A stretch of DNA of 41,663 nt, taken from the NCBI GenBank assembly GCA_027064715.1, contig JAMOPG010000137.1, positions 1-41,663 of the forward strand. The letters run 5' to 3'. This document shows, piece after piece, positions 1-8,359 of the stretch. Each line of letters opens with the position of its first letter. The first letter of the stretch is position 1. The translations under genes were made by a program, and so were the position numbers. Under the pieces are notes generated by a model. It was given only the letters and a program-made list of their open reading frames with translations. It made no database searches and had not been told where the DNA came from. Source of the stretch: Desulfobacterales bacterium (GTDB taxonomy: Bacteria; Desulfobacterota; Desulfovibrionia; Desulfovibrionales; Desulfothermaceae).

Positions 1-8
1 TGGTTTAA

Positions 9-82
9 TCGGGATGGTGGGATTTGAACCCACGACCCCTTGAACCCCATTCAAGTGCGCTCCCAGGCTGCGCCACATCCCG
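9..82 (-). tRNA. tRNA-Pro, anticodon GGG
   Basis: On the minus strand the sequence folds as a full cloverleaf. The acceptor stem CGGGATG pairs with CATCCCG, the anticodon stem CTTGA pairs with TCAAG around the loop ATGGGGT (anticodon GGG), and the T arm is GTGGG-TTCAAAT-CCCAC. The discriminator base is A and CCA is not encoded. It shares its acceptor stem and most of its T arm with the other proline tRNA at 2543-2616. It lies downstream of the archease gene but has its own promoter. Confidence 0.97.
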
Positions 83-93
83 ATTGGGAATCA

Positions 94-122
94 ATGTTAT
101 CTATCAAATTTTTTATTGTCAA
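94..122 (-). promoter_or_regulatory. Predicted sigma70-type promoter for tRNA-Pro(GGG)
   Basis: Reading the minus strand, a perfect -35 box TTGACA (117-122) is followed by a 17-base spacer and the -10 box TAACAT (94-99). The tRNA 5' end is 11 bases further on. Spacing and position fit transcription starting just before the tRNA. This is a visual match to the consensus, not a measured start site. Confidence 0.65.
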
Positions 123-145
123 GATTTATACACTTAAAAAATCAT

Positions 146-580
146 CTACACATCCACAACACATTGGGCAATCCAGATGCCATCCTTTTTCTCTACCTTT
201 GCTTCAGTAAATGTTGCTCCTTTTACTTCAACACCAGCTTCCACTTTGTCTCTAGAAATACCCAATGCTCTTGCCTTTAGTTTTAAATCTAATATTTTTA
301 CATAAAAATCAAAAAAAACAGTTGAGTTAATGTCAGATTCTGCAATTAATGTGTTTAACCATTTTATAAATAAAGATATAAGATCATCAGCTTCTAGGTG
401 TATGTCTATTTCCTTCACTCCATCTATATCTTTAGACTCTTTTTTTAAATCTTCCAAATCATACATATAAAAGAATAGGCATTTGGCTCCATTTATAAAG
501 GCCTGTTCAATGGTATGTCCATATCCTCTAATTCCAATGTCTGCCCCATGTTCAAAGGTCTCAAATTCAATGGAGGACAT
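146..580 (-). CDS. Archease
   Basis: A 144-residue archease-family protein. Archease activates the RNA ligase RtcB by helping its guanylylation, and in some organisms it helps tRNA methyltransferases. The family pattern is visible at the N-terminus, where the acidic/His motif FEHGADIGIRGYG is followed by a helix that would carry EQAF. A central LEADDLISLFIKWLNTLI segment and a C-terminal KATFTE-like strand (GATFTEAKVEKKDG) also fit. The ATG at 578-580 overlaps the stop of the preceding nicotinate phosphoribosyltransferase gene by one base in the order TGATG, with AAGGA upstream, so the two are translationally coupled. A TTG one codon earlier is also open but less likely. No rtcB is in the window, so the partner must be elsewhere or the role differs. 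Confidence 0.9.
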   Translation of the reverse strand: MSSIEFETFEHGADIGIRGYGHTIEQAFINGAKCLFFYMYDLEDLKKESKDIDGVKEIDIHLEADDLISLFIKWLNTLIAESDINSTVFFDFYVKILDLKLKARALGISRDKVEAGVEVKGATFTEAKVEKKDGIWIAQCVVDV

Positions 581-1911
581 CAATATTTTCCTTCTTTAAT
601 ATCTACTATTATCTTGTGTAAGGAAGGACTATAATTGACAGGATATTGTTTAGAACTTTTAGTATTGGATAAAAGCTCATCTGGTAGCTTTTTTATCTCC
701 TCCTGACATCTTTTTCTTATTATCTCAAGAGATTCTCTTCCATCATCAGTCCTGATTCCATTTTCCATGACCTTTACAATTAGTGGCATTCCAGGCAAAA
801 CTTCTTTGTATAGTCCTATTAGATCTTCCTTATATATTCCATTCTCAATGAATCTAAATACCTGTTTTTGAAATGGTACAGTCTGTTTGCCTTTTGACTT
901 TTTGAACTTACCCTCTCCATTATACTCTGTAAGTTTATACACAATATCCAAATAAGGGACATCGTCTGATACTATCACTTTTGTGCCAACACCAAAGCCA
1001 TCTATTGGTGCATTTAGCTTGACGATCTTTTCTATCTCATATTCATCAAGCCCACCACTCACAAAAATTTTTACATTATAAAGTCCTTCTCTATCTAAAA
1101 TTTTTCTAACAACCCTGACAGCTTCTATTATATCTCCAGAATCAATTCTGATTGCCTTAATCTTGAAATTGTCTCCTAGCTTTTTTGCAAGGGAAACAAC
1201 ATTTTTGATCCCTTTTTCTATAGAGTATGTGTCAATTAATAATATGGTCTCAGGATAAATAGCAGCAAAATTTTCAAAAGCTGATAATTCACTCTTATGT
1301 ACCTGAATATAACTATGCGCCATGGTTCCAGTAGCAGGAATATTGTAGATCTTCCCTGCCAAAACATTGCTAGTTGCCTTCATTCCTGCAATATAAAAGG
1401 CCCTTGCAGCCTTTATTGCTGCATCAGATCCATGTGCCCTTCTAGATCCAAAGTCTACCACAACTTTTTCTTTACTGGATATACAAACCCTTGCGCCCTT
1501 TGTTGCAAGCAAGGTCTGGATATGGATTTGATTTAATATGTAGGTCTCAAGTAATTGAGCCTGCAATATTGGTGCTTTTACTTCTAAAACAGGCTCATTT
1601 TCGAAAAAAACAGTACCTTCTTTTAGTGCATACACATCACCTGTGAATTTAAGTTCCTTTAAATAATCTAAAAAATCGTCTTTAAAAACTTTTAGTGTGT
1701 GAAGAAAGTCAATGTCATTGTCTGTGAATTTGAAATTTTCCAAAAACGTAAGCACGTCTTCAAGACCACATGCAATCAAAAAATTCCTGTTTTTAGGAAG
1801 TTTCCTTACAAAGGTACTAAATACAGCCTCTTTCTCATAGCCTTCTAAAAAATATGCCTGAGCCATGGTAAGCTCATATAGATCAACAAAAAGTGGTCCT
1901 ATCCCTCTCAT
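580..1911 (-). CDS. pncB: Nicotinate phosphoribosyltransferase
   Basis: A 443-residue enzyme that joins nicotinate to PRPP to give nicotinate mononucleotide in the NAD salvage (Preiss-Handler) pathway. Family motifs are clear: the N-terminal LFVDLYELTMAQAYF; DFGSRRAHG, which contacts phosphoribosyl/nicotinate; GTMAHS with the phosphorylatable histidine; and RIDSGDI and VSGGLDEYEI in the PRPP-binding barrel. The length fits the bacterial 430-490 residue class. The start ATG has AAGGGG upstream. It follows pncA by 38 bases and overlaps the archease start by one base, so pncA-pncB-archease form an operon in which the first two carry out consecutive salvage steps (nicotinamide to nicotinate to NaMN). 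Confidence 0.96.
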   Translation of the reverse strand: MRGIGPLFVDLYELTMAQAYFLEGYEKEAVFSTFVRKLPKNRNFLIACGLEDVLTFLENFKFTDNDIDFLHTLKVFKDDFLDYLKELKFTGDVYALKEGTVFFENEPVLEVKAPILQAQLLETYILNQIHIQTLLATKGARVCISSKEKVVVDFGSRRAHGSDAAIKAARAFYIAGMKATSNVLAGKIYNIPATGTMAHSYIQVHKSELSAFENFAAIYPETILLIDTYSIEKGIKNVVSLAKKLGDNFKIKAIRIDSGDIIEAVRVVRKILDREGLYNVKIFVSGGLDEYEIEKIVKLNAPIDGFGVGTKVIVSDDVPYLDIVYKLTEYNGEGKFKKSKGKQTVPFQKQVFRFIENGIYKEDLIGLYKEVLPGMPLIVKVMENGIRTDDGRESLEIIRKRCQEEIKKLPDELLSNTKSSKQYPVNYSPSLHKIIVDIKEGKY

Positions 1912-1949
1912 TTAATTTCCCCTTATTAGTTACACATAAATCAACTCTT

Positions 1950-2507
1950 TTATATTATTTCTATTCCTAACTCTTTCATCTGATTTAATGCCTGTTCCCC
2001 AGATCTTTTTGAAACAGGTCTTGTTCCCTGTTTTAAGACATAAGTTTTAAAACCCAATTTAACGGAATCTACAGCTGTTTCCTTGACACACACATCTAAG
2101 GCAAGCCCTGCAACAAAGACCCTTTTTATTTTGAGTTTTTTAAAAAGATCCCCTAATCCTGTGTCATCAAACGCAGAATATTGATCTTTATCAAACCTTG
2201 TGCCTTTTGATACAATCTCAGCATTATCTGGTATATTTAAATCTGGATGAAATCTTGCCCCTTCTGTATCCTGGATACAGTGAACTGGCCATTTACCGCC
2301 ATTTTCCTTAAAACTTGGATGAAGCCTTGGATGAAAATCCCTGGATAAAAAGACTGGTATACCTACAGCACTTGCTTTTTTAATAATGGGATTTAAAAAA
2401 GGGATGATCTCATCTCCTTTTTCTATGGGCAAATTCCCCCCTGGGCAAAAATCATTCTGTATATCAACTAAAAGCAGGACATCTCCTTCTGTAAATTCCA
2501 TGTTCAT
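1950..2507 (-). CDS. pncA: Nicotinamidase
   Basis: A 185-residue isochorismatase-fold amidase converting nicotinamide to nicotinate. The catalytic Asp is in LLVDIQNDFCPGG, the metal-binding Asp-His-His set in SRDFHPRLHPSF, a catalytic Lys region near VSKGTRFDKDQYSAF, and the nucleophilic Cys in VAGLALDVCVKETA. The reading frame stays open upstream through the tRNA-Pro(CGG) gene, but those codons are translated tRNA. The proper start is the ATG at 2505-2507, which has a strong AGGAGG six bases upstream. An ATG two codons later is also possible. It starts 35 bases after the tRNA gene and is probably read from the same promoter. pncB, the next enzyme of the pathway, follows. Confidence 0.95.
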   Translation of the reverse strand: MNMEFTEGDVLLLVDIQNDFCPGGNLPIEKGDEIIPFLNPIIKKASAVGIPVFLSRDFHPRLHPSFKENGGKWPVHCIQDTEGARFHPDLNIPDNAEIVSKGTRFDKDQYSAFDDTGLGDLFKKLKIKRVFVAGLALDVCVKETAVDSVKLGFKTYVLKQGTRPVSKRSGEQALNQMKELGIEII

Positions 2508-2542
2508 GGCAAGCCTCCTGCTCTGTTTTTCATAACTATTTA

Positions 2543-2616
2543 TCGGGATGGTGGGATTCGAACCCACGACCTTGGCGTCCCGAACGCCACGCTCTGCCAG
2601 ACTGAGCCACATCCCG
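2543..2616 (-). tRNA. tRNA-Pro, anticodon CGG
   Basis: On the minus strand, acceptor stem CGGGATG pairs with CATCCCG. The anticodon stem TGGCG pairs with CGCCA around the loop TTCGGGA (anticodon CGG), and the T arm is GTGGG-TTCGAAT-CCCAC. The discriminator is A and CCA is not encoded. It lies 61 bases after the cobD-cobQ stop and 35 bases before pncA on the same strand. Confidence 0.97.
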
Positions 2617-2624
2617 TTGAATCA

Positions 2625-2653
2625 AAAATAGGTCAATCTAATCCAAAATTCAA
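2625..2653 (-). promoter_or_regulatory. Predicted sigma70-type promoter for tRNA-Pro(CGG) and the pncA-pncB-archease operon
   Basis: On the minus strand, TTGAAT (2648-2653) and TATTTT (2625-2630) are separated by exactly 17 bases, with the tRNA 5' end 8 bases downstream. No terminator is visible between the tRNA and pncA, so the promoter may drive a mixed tRNA-mRNA transcript. This is a visual consensus match only. Confidence 0.5.
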
Positions 2654-2677
2654 GAAATAACTAATAAACTAGATTTT

Positions 2678-5293
2678 TTATCTCTTATCAATAAACTTTA
2701 AGATCTTATCAATGTCCATACTCCTTCTCATAACATCTGCCAGCATATTTAGACCATCTTCCACGTCATACCTTGCCTGGACATCTTTTAAGGCCTTAAG
2801 CCCCTTTTTTCTTCTAAGCTCATCAATAAAAAACCTTCTAAATCTATCATCGTCAAAGATTCCATGCAAATAACTTCCCCAGATCCTCAAATCTTTTGTA
2901 CCATACCCTATAATATCACCTCGCCTATTGGCAACCACAGAAATACAACCCTGATGATCCAACACATCAGTTTTACCATGATGGATTTCATATCCTCTTA
3001 TATTCATATTTGTGGGTAAAAATATGGCTTCAGTTTGAATTAAGGTCTTTTGTTTTTCTATTGTTGTAACTAGTGGCAAAAGAGCTAAACCTTCTATATT
3101 TGTTTCCTGGGATTCTATGTTATAGGGATCAGAAATTACTTTACCTAATATCTGAAAACCACCACAGATTCCTATTATATGAGTCTTTTTATTTAATGCT
3201 ATATTTTTAAGTAAACTTGCAATAGATGACTTTATTAAATATCTATTATCATTAATTACATTTTTGCTTCCAGGAATTATAATTGCATCAAATTGTTCTT
3301 TTAAAAGGTCTTCTTTGTTTTTTATAATCTTGACATATACATCTGGCTCTATTAAAAAAGGATCTATATCAGTAAAATTTGAAATATGGGGAAGATCAAT
3401 ACATGCAATTTTTACATCACAATTTGATCTATTTTTTAACTTATCCCATCCAAATTTAAAAGAAACAGAATCTTCTTCTGGTAGTCTTAAGTTCTTAATA
3501 TAAGGCACAATCCCTAATACAGGTCTGCCAGTGGATTTTTGTATAAATGAAATTGCAGAATCAAGGAGTGTTGCATTGCCTCTAAATTTGTTAATAACAA
3601 ACCCCTTTATTAACTCCTTTTCCCATTTATTAAGAAGATAGTATGTTCCAAAGAACGAAGCAAAAACACCTCCTCTATCAATATCTCCTACTAAAAGGGT
3701 AGCAGCATTGGCATAATAGGCCATTTCCATATTTGTTATATCAGATGATTTTAGATTTATCTCTGCAGGACTACCAGCACCTTCTAAGACTATTACATCA
3801 TATTCAGAGGCCAGTGCGTCATACGCCTCTCTAACAGTGGTAATTAGCTCTTTTTTAAACTCATAGTATGATAACACATCCATATTTCCCACAGGCTTTC
3901 CAAGAACTATGACTTGTGATCCAGTGTCTGAAGATGGCTTTAATAACACTGGATTCATCCTCACATCTGGCTCTAACCTGCATGCCTGGGCTTGAAGCAC
4001 CTGCGCCCTTCCCATCTCTCCTCCATCCCTTGTAACAAAGGAATTAAGGGACATGTTCTGGGCCTTAAATGGTGCAACCCTGTAACCCTGTTCAAGAAGT
4101 ATTCTACAAAGTCCAGCAGCCAAAATACTTTTCCCTGCATTGGAACTTGTCCCCACAAACATGATTGCAGGGGTATTTAATTTACTTCTGATCCTTGCTC
4201 TAGGTTTTACCTGTTTTACTCTCTTTCCCTTTATAATTTCCTGTAAGCACTCTACAAGATAATTATTTTCTTCTTCTTTTTTTATTGCCAATCTAAAAAA
4301 TTTCTTATCTAGCCCTCTATAATTTGAACAATCTCTAATTAAGATCTTTTTTTTCAAAAGTTCATTTTTTATATAATCTACATCCCATTTATCTGTTAAA
4401 ATCTTTACTAATAAAAAATTTGCACATGAATCATATACCTTTATCTCATCAATTTCTTTCAATTTTTTAACAAAATTATTTCGTTGCTTTTTTATAAATT
4501 CAACAGTTCTAAACTTATAGTCATTATCTTCAAATATCTTTGGTCCAATATTTTGAGCTATTATATTAACTGACCATGGACACATTACCTCTTTAAATCT
4601 CTTAATGATTTCCTTATTTGCAATTCCTAATCCTAGACGCAATCCAGGTACTGCATAAAATTTAGTCAAAGATAAAAGCACTATAACATTTTTAGGCCTG
4701 TTTAAATAAAGATGATCCAAATCTTCTACAAAGTCAGCAAATGCCTCATCAATTATAAAAAAGCAATCAGGGTACCTTGTTGCAAGCTCTCTAATCAAAT
4801 CTGGATCTGTTATTTTGCCTGTGGGATTGTTTGGCTGTCCTAAAAATACAGTGGAAGGTGTTTTAAGATAATTCTTTAATTGTTCTATTGATTTGATTAA
4901 AAAGTCATCTTCTTCTTTTAGATAAAAAAATTCTGTATATATGTTATTAATTTTACATACTTTCTCATAATCCACATAAGAAGGCACAAAGATGAGTGCC
5001 CTTTTAAGACCTAATATTTTTGGAATATGATATAATATTTCTGTTGAGCCATTGCCAAATACTATTTCATCTTCTGAGACTTTATAATGGAGCGATGCAG
5101 TCTTTGTTAATATTTCCATACCAGTGTCTGGATAATTTACTATATCATCAATGGATTCATAAAATGCATGTATTATACAATCTGGGGGTCCCAGGGGATT
5201 TATATTTGCTGAAAAATCTATTAATTCATAGACTGGAATATTTAGCCTTCTTGCAATAGAGTAAACATTTCCACCATGCACAAATTGTTTCAC
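2678..5293 (-). CDS. Fused threonine-phosphate decarboxylase (CobD) and cobyric acid synthase (CobQ)
   Basis: An 871-residue bifunctional cobamide-synthesis protein. Residues 1 to about 360 are a PLP-dependent CobD/HisC-type fold: HGGN and DFSANINPLGPP at the N-terminus, GQPNNPTG, IIDEAFADF, and the PLP lysine in SLTKFYAVPGLRLG (about K211). CobD makes aminopropanol phosphate from threonine phosphate. From about residue 372 a complete CobQ follows: P-loop GTSSNAGKS, APFKAQNMSLNS, the LEGAGSPAEINL and DIDRGGVFAS motifs, and a class I glutamine amidotransferase half with the Cys in GICGGFQILG and His in YEIHHGKT. CobQ amidates the corrin ring. The chosen start is GTG at 5291-5293 with GAGGAG seven bases upstream; a TTG at 5306-5308 is in frame but would place that Shine-Dalgarno inside the gene. 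It begins 23 bases after the acyltransferase gene. Confidence 0.93.
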   Translation of the reverse strand: MKQFVHGGNVYSIARRLNIPVYELIDFSANINPLGPPDCIIHAFYESIDDIVNYPDTGMEILTKTASLHYKVSEDEIVFGNGSTEILYHIPKILGLKRALIFVPSYVDYEKVCKINNIYTEFFYLKEEDDFLIKSIEQLKNYLKTPSTVFLGQPNNPTGKITDPDLIRELATRYPDCFFIIDEAFADFVEDLDHLYLNRPKNVIVLLSLTKFYAVPGLRLGLGIANKEIIKRFKEVMCPWSVNIIAQNIGPKIFEDNDYKFRTVEFIKKQRNNFVKKLKEIDEIKVYDSCANFLLVKILTDKWDVDYIKNELLKKKILIRDCSNYRGLDKKFFRLAIKKEEENNYLVECLQEIIKGKRVKQVKPRARIRSKLNTPAIMFVGTSSNAGKSILAAGLCRILLEQGYRVAPFKAQNMSLNSFVTRDGGEMGRAQVLQAQACRLEPDVRMNPVLLKPSSDTGSQVIVLGKPVGNMDVLSYYEFKKELITTVREAYDALASEYDVIVLEGAGSPAEINLKSSDITNMEMAYYANAATLLVGDIDRGGVFASFFGTYYLLNKWEKELIKGFVINKFRGNATLLDSAISFIQKSTGRPVLGIVPYIKNLRLPEEDSVSFKFGWDKLKNRSNCDVKIACIDLPHISNFTDIDPFLIEPDVYVKIIKNKEDLLKEQFDAIIIPGSKNVINDNRYLIKSSIASLLKNIALNKKTHIIGICGGFQILGKVISDPYNIESQETNIEGLALLPLVTTIEKQKTLIQTEAIFLPTNMNIRGYEIHHGKTDVLDHQGCISVVANRRGDIIGYGTKDLRIWGSYLHGIFDDDRFRRFFIDELRRKKGLKALKDVQARYDVEDGLNMLADVMRRSMDIDKILKFIDKR

Positions 5294-5316
5294 ACAACAT
5301 CTCCTCAATTTTATAT

Positions 5317-6195
5317 TTATTTTGGTTTAGTTCTCCATCTATTATGCATCCAATACCATTGATCAGGATATTTATATACCATTTTTTCAACAGTTTTTGT
5401 ATAAAATTCACAGACATATTTTATCTTAGTTTTCATATCCCCCTTAAGTTCATTAACATCTAATGGTTTATGGACATACATTTTATAATTTAAATTATGT
5501 ATACGGACCAAAAATATGGGAAATACCAATGCCCTTGTCCTAATTGCCATTAAAGCTGGTCCAAAATTAACAGCAGCAATTTCTCTCAAAAAGGGTAAAA
5601 AAACTGCCTTTCTTCTACCACAATTATGATCCACTAAAAAGGCACATATGCCACCTTTTTTTAAACAAGATGATATCTTTAATGCTGAATTATCCCTTGG
5701 AAGGATCTCATGTATATAATTTGATCTAAGTCTTTTAACAATGTCATTAATAACATCATCATCTGGTTCTCTTATAACTATTTGAGTAGGTTTTTTATTG
5801 TAAAAAAATACAGCCATTAAGCCAGATAAAAGCTCCCATGCACCTAAATGGGCTGTTACAGCAACAACTGGTCTTGATGTATTCCTGATTTGTTCAAGTA
5901 TTTCTCTATTTTCAATAGACACATATTTGTGTAAAAAGCGAAAATCCACTTTGAGATTATAAAATATCTCTACAAAAGACCTTCCTGTATTCAAAAAATT
6001 CCTAAATGCAAGTTGTCTAGCCTCTTTTTCAGTCTTATTTAAATGCATTTTTATGTTTTTAATTGCCAGTGTTCTCCTAGATGGGACAAAGTACCAAATA
6101 AGCAGCCCCACAAATTTTCCTAGTTTTGATATTTGGGATAGATCCAGTCTTTTTAACAAAAAAGTAATTATTTCCAAAAAGATAGATTTAAACAT
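5317..6195 (-). CDS. Lipid A biosynthesis acyltransferase, LpxL/HtrB family
   Basis: A 292-residue membrane-associated acyltransferase that adds a secondary acyl chain to Kdo-lipid A on the inner face of the cytoplasmic membrane. The catalytic His-X4-Glu is seen in AVTAHLGAWELLSG (about residue 115), followed by the downstream family motif VDHNCGRRKAVFLPFL. The C-terminus YPDQWYWMHNRWRTKP is typical of the family. The length is normal. Its ATG overlaps the end of waaA by 8 bases. WaaA supplies the Kdo2-lipid A acceptor, so the pair acts in order. Which position is acylated (LpxL, LpxM or LpxP type) cannot be told from the sequence. Confidence 0.92.
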   Translation of the reverse strand: MFKSIFLEIITFLLKRLDLSQISKLGKFVGLLIWYFVPSRRTLAIKNIKMHLNKTEKEARQLAFRNFLNTGRSFVEIFYNLKVDFRFLHKYVSIENREILEQIRNTSRPVVAVTAHLGAWELLSGLMAVFFYNKKPTQIVIREPDDDVINDIVKRLRSNYIHEILPRDNSALKISSCLKKGGICAFLVDHNCGRRKAVFLPFLREIAAVNFGPALMAIRTRALVFPIFLVRIHNLNYKMYVHKPLDVNELKGDMKTKIKYVCEFYTKTVEKMVYKYPDQWYWMHNRWRTKPK

Positions 6196-7459
6196 TTTTT
6201 AGCTCTGATAGAATTATATTCAATGTCTTTTGTAAACCCCCTCTATTTCTTTCTGCAATCTCTTTAGCTGCCTTTGCCATGGTATCCCTTTTTTTTCTAT
6301 TTGATAATAAATCCAAAATTGTATCTTGTAGCTCCTTTTTACTTTTCACTATTTTTAAACCGCCTTTATCTGCTAGCATTGTGGCTATTTCCTGAAAATT
6401 AAAAACATTGGGTCCTGAGATAATGGGAAGTTCTACTGCTGCTGGCTCTAAAAAATTATGCCCTCCAACTTTAACAAAAGATCCTCCCACAAAGGCAATA
6501 TCTCCCATGGCATAATACATCATCATCTCTCCCATAGAATCTCCCAAATAGACTTGGATCTCTTTTTTAAAAGGCAATAGAGAATCAGACCTTTTGTGTA
6601 CAGTAAGTCCATAGGATTTGATGAGATTATACACAGATAAAAAGCGTTCAGGATGCCTTGGCACAAGTAGTAATACAAGATTTTCTTTAGTTTTTATAAG
6701 CTGACTATAAACATCAAGTAAAATTTTTTCTTCACCTTCATGTGTGGATGCACCCACAATTATCCTTTTTCCTTTAAATGCCTCATGCTTTACTTTTCCT
6801 CCCTTTTCAACCAAATCTTTGTTTATGGGGACGTCAAATTTGATGTTTCCTGTAATAATAACTTGTTCTTCTCTTGCACCTAATCTTAAAAATCTGGTTT
6901 TATATTCCTGATTTTGTACCAAGATATATTTGCACCTGCTCAATACATCTTTGATAAATCTTTTTACCTTTAAATAATTTTTAAAAGATCTTGGAGAGAT
7001 CCTTCCATTTATTACAAAAATAGGGATGTTTTTCTCACTTAATTCAAAAAAGATGGAGGGCCAGAGTTCTGTTTCTGTTACAATAAACCCTATGGGATTT
7101 ATGTGGGTTATAAATTTCTTTACAAAAAAAGGTACATCATAAGGCAAATAGGTGTGATAAACTTTGTTTTTTAAGGCTTTTTCTACTAATCGGGAACCAG
7201 TTGGGGTGGTGGTAGTTACAACTATTGGAATTTCTGGAAAATATTCCTTTAATCCCTTGATTACAGGTATAGTTGTCATAACCTCACCAACTGACACTGC
7301 ATGTATCCAGAGGGAACGATCTAGATGCTCAAATTTTACCACCCCAAAACGCTCAGCTATCCTTTGCCTGTATTGAGGCAGTTTCATCCCTTTGTATAAA
7401 ATCCTCACTAAGGCAAAGGGAATTGCTCCATAACTGAGAATCCTGTATAATTTATACAT
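6188..7459 (-). CDS. waaA: 3-deoxy-D-manno-octulosonic acid (Kdo) transferase
   Basis: A 423-residue GT30 glycosyltransferase that adds Kdo to lipid IVA, the start of the LPS inner core. It has an N-terminal membrane anchor (about residues 1-22), LWIHAVSVGEVMTTIPVI, VVTTTTPTGSRLVEKAL and YLPYDVPFFVKKF. Further on come TETELWPSIFFEL, VGASTHEGEE, LVPRHPERF and the nucleotide-sugar-binding FVGGSFVKVGGHNFLEPA. All are hallmark WaaA motifs and the length is standard. The start ATG has AAGGGAT upstream. It is the first gene of the minus-strand run with the lipid A acyltransferase and cobD-cobQ. Whether it adds one or two Kdo residues is not evident. Confidence 0.96.
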   Translation of the reverse strand: MYKLYRILSYGAIPFALVRILYKGMKLPQYRQRIAERFGVVKFEHLDRSLWIHAVSVGEVMTTIPVIKGLKEYFPEIPIVVTTTTPTGSRLVEKALKNKVYHTYLPYDVPFFVKKFITHINPIGFIVTETELWPSIFFELSEKNIPIFVINGRISPRSFKNYLKVKRFIKDVLSRCKYILVQNQEYKTRFLRLGAREEQVIITGNIKFDVPINKDLVEKGGKVKHEAFKGKRIIVGASTHEGEEKILLDVYSQLIKTKENLVLLLVPRHPERFLSVYNLIKSYGLTVHKRSDSLLPFKKEIQVYLGDSMGEMMMYYAMGDIAFVGGSFVKVGGHNFLEPAAVELPIISGPNVFNFQEIATMLADKGGLKIVKSKKELQDTILDLLSNRKKRDTMAKAAKEIAERNRGGLQKTLNIILSELKNV

Positions 7460-7493
7460 GTTTTATCCCTTGCTTAAGAATACGCTTTTGTTG

Positions 7494-7522
7494 CAAATAA
7501 GTGATTTAGAAGCTGGGGTCAA
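7494..7522 (-). promoter_or_regulatory. Predicted promoter for waaA operon
   Basis: On the minus strand, TTGACC (7517-7522) and TATTTG (7494-7499) are 17 bases apart, about 35 bases upstream of the waaA ATG. The -35 box is good and the -10 box weak. It lies in the 180-base divergent gap between waaA and aat. Confidence 0.4.
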
Positions 7523-7572
7523 GATTACTCTTTAGTGATATTTTCGGATTTGATTTGTATAAAGAAAAATAC

Positions 7573-7601
7573 TTGCCTTAAAAACCCTTAGGGGATATTA
7601 A
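7573..7601 (+). promoter_or_regulatory. Predicted promoter for aat
   Basis: TTGCCT (7573-7578) and TATTAA (7596-7601) are 17 bases apart, 38 bases upstream of the aat ATG. Spacing is ideal and both boxes are fair matches. Confidence 0.4.
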
Positions 7602-7639
7602 TTTTACTGATTTTATAAACAAAAAGATAGAAAAAGGCC

Positions 7640-8359
7640 ATGATAATATATGCACTGCCTAAAGAACCAATATTCCCAGATCCTGCTATAGATGATGTTG
7701 GGGATATAGTTGCAATTGGTGGAGATTTGAGTGTTGATAGACTTATTGTGGCATATAAAAATGGTATATTTCCATGGTATGATGAACATTCTCCTATTTT
7801 GTGGTGGTCCCCAGATCCACGCCTTACCTTGTTTCCAGATAAACTCCATGTCTCAAGGAGATTAAAAAGGACCCTAAAACAGCAAAAATTTAAAGTAACT
7901 GTGAATTTCTGTTTTGAAAAGGTAATAAATCTATGTAGTTGTGTAACAAGACCTAACAGTGAAGGTACATGGCTACTACCTGAAATGATAGAGGCATATA
8001 CAAATCTCCACAAAATTGGTTATGCACATTCTATTGAGACGTGGTTTAATGGAGAGCTTGCTGGTGGTTTATATGGCGTGTCTATTGGAAAGGTCTTTTT
8101 TGGAGAATCCATGTTCCACCTTGTGTCAGATGCTTCTAAGGTTGCCCTTGTGTGGCTTGTTTTATTGCTAAAAAGGGCAGGATTCCATATGATAGATTGT
8201 CAGCAAGTAACAAATCACTTACTGAGATTTGGTGCCCAAATTATACCTAGAAAAGAATTTCTAAAAAGATTAAAAACAGCAATCTGGGAAATACCTCCAG
8301 ATGATCTATGGATACCAAGGGAGTTGTCAAGTAAGTCAACTTGGCTTAAGGAGCTCTAA
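7640..8359 (+). CDS. aat: Leucyl/phenylalanyl-tRNA--protein transferase
   Basis: A 239-residue enzyme that transfers Leu or Phe from aminoacyl-tRNA to the N-terminal Arg or Lys of proteins, marking them for ClpS/ClpAP (N-degron pathway). Family signatures are all present: GDLSVDRLIVAYKNGIFPW, WWSPDPRLTL, AHSIETWFNGELAGGLYG, FFGESMFH, and the C-terminal DCQQVTNHLLRFGA. The ATG is preceded only by a weak AAAGG. The gene is alone on the plus strand between two minus-strand operons, and its last 24 bases overlap the 3' end of the convergent histidine kinase gene. No clpS or clpA is in the window. Confidence 0.95.
   Translation: MIIYALPKEPIFPDPAIDDVGDIVAIGGDLSVDRLIVAYKNGIFPWYDEHSPILWWSPDPRLTLFPDKLHVSRRLKRTLKQQKFKVTVNFCFEKVINLCSCVTRPNSEGTWLLPEMIEAYTNLHKIGYAHSIETWFNGELAGGLYGVSIGKVFFGESMFHLVSDASKVALVWLVLLLKRAGFHMIDCQQVTNHLLRFGAQIIPRKEFLKRLKTAIWEIPPDDLWIPRELSSKSTWLKEL

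Noticed and set aside
2508-2612. An N-terminal extension of pncA of 35 codons
   Set aside because: Most of these codons are the tRNA-Pro(CGG) gene read in frame, and a strong AGGAGG site lies just before the ATG at 2507.
5294-5308. A TTG start giving five more residues to cobD-cobQ
   Set aside because: The Shine-Dalgarno sequence GAGGAG would fall inside the gene; the GTG at 5293 is seven bases downstream of it.
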